Shown: positions 13,459 through 15,888 of the stretch, in pieces
Layout of the letters: every line of letters begins with the position of its first letter
Position numbering within the stretch: the stretch's first letter is position 1
NCBI GenBank assembly: GCA_902478825.1
Contig: CABSMK010000023.1
Location: 1 to 15,888, forward strand
Source: an uncultured Collinsella sp.
Lineage (GTDB): Bacteria > Actinomycetota > Coriobacteriia > Coriobacteriales > Coriobacteriaceae
DNA: 15,888 bases
Direction: 5' to 3'
Notes under the pieces: model-generated
Seen by the model: the letters and a program-made list of their open reading frames with translations, nothing else
Told to the model about the DNA's origin: nothing
Databases searched by the model: none
Program-made: the position numbers and the translations under genes

Positions 13459-15069
13459 ATGAACAACGACCTTACCCAGGCGGGCATTTCCCGTCGCAGC
13501 TTTGTAGCCGGCCTTAGCACGCTTTCCGTGTTGGCCGGACTTGGCCTCACCGGCTGCGGCGGTTCGGGCGCCGAGAGCGGTAGCGCCGCTGCCTCCGGCC
13601 AGGATGTGGAGTATCGCGACGAGCTGCAGATCGCGTTCCCGGCGAGCCCGGACGGCCTCGATCCGCACACCACGTCGTCGCTTGTGACCATGGACATCAT
13701 CTGCAACGTCGTCGAGCCGCTCTTTGGCCTCGATAGCGACTACGAGCCCCAACCCGTGCTGGCCAAGGGCTATGAGGTCTCCGACGACGGCCTGACCTAC
13801 ACCATCAAGCTGCGCGAGGGCGTCACCTTCCACAACGGCAAGGAGTTTGGCTCCGAGGACGTCGTGGCCTCGATGAACCGCTGGCTCACCGTCAACGACC
13901 GCGCCGCGAGCCTGCTGCCCGGTGCCACCTTCGCCGCCTCGGGCGACCACGAGGTCACCTGCACGCTGACCGAGCCCGCCATCGACTTTCTGATCATCCT
14001 GGGCAACCACTCCCAGTATCCGGGTATCTTCCCCTCCGAGGTCATTGAGGCCGCGGGCGATACCGGCGTGACCGAGTACGTGGGTACCGGTGCCTACAAG
14101 TTTGTGGAGTGGAAGCAGGACCAGTACGTCCATCTCACCCGCTACGAGGACTATGTCGCCGCCCACGGCAAGGCTTCGGGCTACACCGGCAAGGTCTCCG
14201 CGCCCACCAAGGACATCTACTATCAGTTCGTGACCGAGGCCTCCACGCGCGTGAGCGGGTTTGAGACCGGCGAGTACGATATCGCTGGCGAGATCCCCAC
14301 CGAGAACTACCACGACTTCGACGGCAACGACGACGTCAAGCTCTACACTCATAACGCCGGCGTTCTGACCGCCTTCCTCAACATGAACGAGGGCATTTTC
14401 GCCGACGAGGAGATCCGCAAGTGTGCCCTCATGGCTATCGACTGCGAGGCGGCCGCTCTTGCCGCCTATGGCGAGAAGGAGCTCTTCAACATCGATCCCA
14501 ACCTTGGCAACCCCGAGAACACTCAGTGGGCGACCGACGCGGGCAAGAAGTACTTTAACCAGGCCGACGCCAAGGCCGCCAAGAAGGCCCTGGCCAAGAC
14601 CTCCTATGCCGGTGAAACGGTCAAGCTACTGACCACCCCCGACTACAAGGATATGTATAACGCCACCGTCGCGCTGCAGGAACAGCTCGAGAAGGCCGGT
14701 TTCACCGCCGAGGTCGACAGCTACGAGTTCGCGACCTTCATGGACATCCGCTCCGGCAAGCCCGAGCAGTGGGACCTCTTTGTGGCCTCCACCAACTACA
14801 AGCCCATCCCGGCCCAGTCCCTCTCGGTCTCCAAGGCCTTCTATGGCCTGTCCGACGAGGAGGCGCTCAAGCTCGTGGCCGAGACCCGCACCGCCAAGGA
14901 CACCGACGCTGCGGCCAAGAAGTGGGCCGAGGCTCAGGAACGCCTCTATGAGATCGCCGTCATCGAGCCGCTTTGCCACTACGCTTCCATCACGGGCACC
15001 CAGGCAGACGTCGAGGACGTCGAGGTGCTCGACGGGGCCATCATTTGGAACGCCAAGCGTCCGGAGTAA
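13459..15069 (+). CDS. ABC transporter substrate-binding lipoprotein, family 5 (peptide/nickel type)
   Basis: 536 residues, typical for SBP_bac_5 proteins (OppA, DppA, NikA). The leader contains ISRRSFVAG with arginines at 12-13, a hydrophobic run and the lipobox LTGC with C33, indicating a lipoprotein outside the membrane and possible Tat export. The mature part shows family hallmarks: DGLDPHTT, VVEPLFGLDSDYEPQPVLAK, the YTIKLREGVTFHNGKEF segment, VGTGAYKFVEW, and the C-terminal LYEIAVIEPLCHYASI. GAGAGGA lies 4 bases before the ATG. Its codon bias is strong, as in modA, suggesting high expression. The ligand cannot be told from sequence; the adjoining DppB-like permease confirms an import system. 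An intercistronic hairpin follows. Confidence 0.88.
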   Translation: MNNDLTQAGISRRSFVAGLSTLSVLAGLGLTGCGGSGAESGSAAASGQDVEYRDELQIAFPASPDGLDPHTTSSLVTMDIICNVVEPLFGLDSDYEPQPVLAKGYEVSDDGLTYTIKLREGVTFHNGKEFGSEDVVASMNRWLTVNDRAASLLPGATFAASGDHEVTCTLTEPAIDFLIILGNHSQYPGIFPSEVIEAAGDTGVTEYVGTGAYKFVEWKQDQYVHLTRYEDYVAAHGKASGYTGKVSAPTKDIYYQFVTEASTRVSGFETGEYDIAGEIPTENYHDFDGNDDVKLYTHNAGVLTAFLNMNEGIFADEEIRKCALMAIDCEAAALAAYGEKELFNIDPNLGNPENTQWATDAGKKYFNQADAKAAKKALAKTSYAGETVKLLTTPDYKDMYNATVALQEQLEKAGFTAEVDSYEFATFMDIRSGKPEQWDLFVASTNYKPIPAQSLSVSKAFYGLSDEEALKLVAETRTAKDTDAAAKKWAEAQERLYEIAVIEPLCHYASITGTQADVEDVEVLDGAIIWNAKRPE

Positions 15070-15079
15070 TGCAATAGAT

Positions 15080-15123
15080 GGCGTGGCGGCTGGAGGGGTC
15101 TGGTCCCCTGTGGCCGCCACGCC
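15080..15123 (+). repeat. Intercistronic hairpin between binding protein and permease genes
   Basis: GGCGTGGCGGC (15080-15090) pairs perfectly with GCCGCCACGCC (15113-15123), and an inner AGGGG/CCCCT stem (15094-15098 with 15105-15109) extends it. No T-tract follows, so it is more likely an mRNA-stabilising or partial-termination structure that lets the binding protein be made in excess of the permease. Confidence 0.65.
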
Positions 15124-15157
15124 CTGTCCACGTTCAGAGGGGAAATAGACGCCTCGC

Positions 15158-15844
15158 ATGATGAAGTACACGCTCAAACGTATAGGCGCGATGGTTCCGG
15201 TGATGCTCATCATCTCGGTTGTCGTGTTTTTGATTATCTATCTCACACCGGGTGACCCGGCCTCTTCGATGCTCGGCATGGAGGCTTCGGCCGACCAGAT
15301 CGAGCGCGTCAACGATAGCCTGGGACTCAACGAGCCGCTGCCGCAGCGCTACGTTGAGTGGATGGGCGGCGTGCTTACCGGCGACCTGGGCGATTCGTAT
15401 TTTATGCGGCAGCCCGTCACGCAGGCGATCGCCGAGCACTTTGGCCCCACGCTATCGCTCGCGCTTCTGGCACAGCTCATCGCGCTGTTGATTGCACTGC
15501 CTTGCGGCGTCGTCGCTGCCCTCAAACATGGGTCGCGCACCGACGCGGTCTTGCGTGTCGTTGCTCTTTTGGGCGTGGCGATACCCGGCTTTTTGATGGC
15601 GCTCATGCTTATGTGGCTGTTTGCCGTCACGTTGCGTGTGTTCCCGGTGGCCGGCTATGCGCCGCTATCGAAGGGCTGGTTCAGCCATTTACGCTATCTT
15701 GCGTTGCCGGCCATATCGCTTGGATGCGTGCAGGCGGCCCTGCTCATGCGCATGACCCGTTCGAGCGTTATCGAGGCCATGCAGCTTGACTGCGTCAAGA
15801 CGGCGCGTGCCAAGGGCGTCTCCGAGTTTCGCGTGGTGCTGGCC
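15158..15844 (+). CDS. DppB/OppB-type ABC permease, 3' truncated at the contig end
   Basis: 229 genuine codons of a binding-protein-dependent permease that normally has about 305-340. The N-terminal helix (AMVPVMLIISVVVFLIIYLTP), GDPASSMLG, the segment LGLNEPLPQRYVEWMGGVLTGDLGDSY (57-81) and the beginning of the EAA loop (DCVKTARAKGVSE, 211-223) identify the DppB family. It would form the channel with a second permease (DppC-like) lying beyond the window. The start is ATG 15158 or the adjacent ATG 15161; AGAGGGGA is rather far upstream (about 15 bases), and an in-frame stop at 15146 excludes a longer start. From 15845 the reading frame runs into adapter and must not be translated. Confidence 0.85.
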
Positions 15845-15888
15845 CTGTCTCTTATACACATCTCCGAGCCCACGAGACATGCGCAGAT
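15845..15888. other. Illumina Nextera adapter and i7 index (non-biological)
   Basis: CTGTCTCTTATACACATCT (the Tn5 mosaic end, 15845-15863) is followed directly by CCGAGCCCACGAGAC (15864-15878), the Nextera i7-side adapter. Then come 8 bases ATGCGCAG (15879-15886), which occupy the index position, and AT, the first two bases of the next adapter block. Translated in the permease frame it gives LSLIHISEPTR, a known contamination signature; the reverse strand gives GDVYKRQ. Confidence 0.98.

Noticed and set aside
1..15844. CRISPR array, tRNA, rRNA, insertion sequence or prophage
   Set aside because: No regularly spaced repeats, no cloverleaf-like T-loop/anticodon signatures, no transposase or integrase frames were seen in either strand.
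15845..15888. Continuation of the permease reading frame to the window end
   Set aside because: These codons are sequencing adapter and index, not genome.

Overview
The window looks like one complete draft-assembly contig from a high-GC actinobacterium. Gene content and style suggest class Coriobacteriia, most likely a Collinsella-like gut species. The reasons are GC-rich third positions, twin-arginine-type lipoprotein leaders on the binding proteins, palindromes built around GGGACTGT, and the mix of anaerobe genes (C_GCAxxG family, MetY, molybdenum cofactor genes). The taxonomic call is inference from remembered family sequences, not a search. The right end is not genomic: from 15845 the sequence is Illumina Nextera adapter plus an i7 index.

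Layout. 1-748: a strong hairpin, then a C_GCAxxG-C-C redox-type protein on the minus strand with a dyad just upstream of its ribosome binding site. 749-3478: O-acetylhomoserine sulfhydrylase (metY), a terminator, and an MFS exporter related to DHA2. 3636-4678: xanthine phosphoribosyltransferase (xpt) and a small GGQ release-factor-like rescue protein, separated by a perfect palindrome. A second, larger palindrome lies between the rescue factor and the next, convergent gene. 4766-7237, minus strand: a lipid-kinase (DagK/YegS) family gene downstream of a CLC antiporter that carries fluoride-subtype (CLC-F) motifs. 7448-9250: moeA and mogA/moaB, closed by a terminator. 9301-12861: modABC with a well-formed promoter and two inverted repeats. 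ModB is unusual: it has a signal peptide and about 180 extra N-terminal residues predicted to lie outside the membrane, plus a long charged tail. 12862-13458: about 600 bases without a conventional gene, holding an operator-flanked promoter, a 22-codon basic ORF with a near-ideal ribosome binding site, and what looks like the decapitated start of a 2-hydroxyacyl-CoA dehydratase-family gene. 13459-15844: an oligopeptide/nickel-type ABC binding protein and the start of its DppB-like permease.

How it fits together. ModABC would import molybdate (or tungstate), and MoeA and MogA would insert it into molybdopterin, so 7448-12861 forms one molybdenum acquisition and cofactor-maturation block. MetY makes homocysteine or cysteine from O-acetylhomoserine and reduced sulfur. 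Xpt salvages xanthine. The CLC protein would protect against fluoride. No RNA genes, CRISPR arrays or insertion sequences were found. The most unusual items are the extended ModB, the non-coding/small-ORF island at 12862-13458, the paired GGGACTGT palindromes, and the adapter-derived end.
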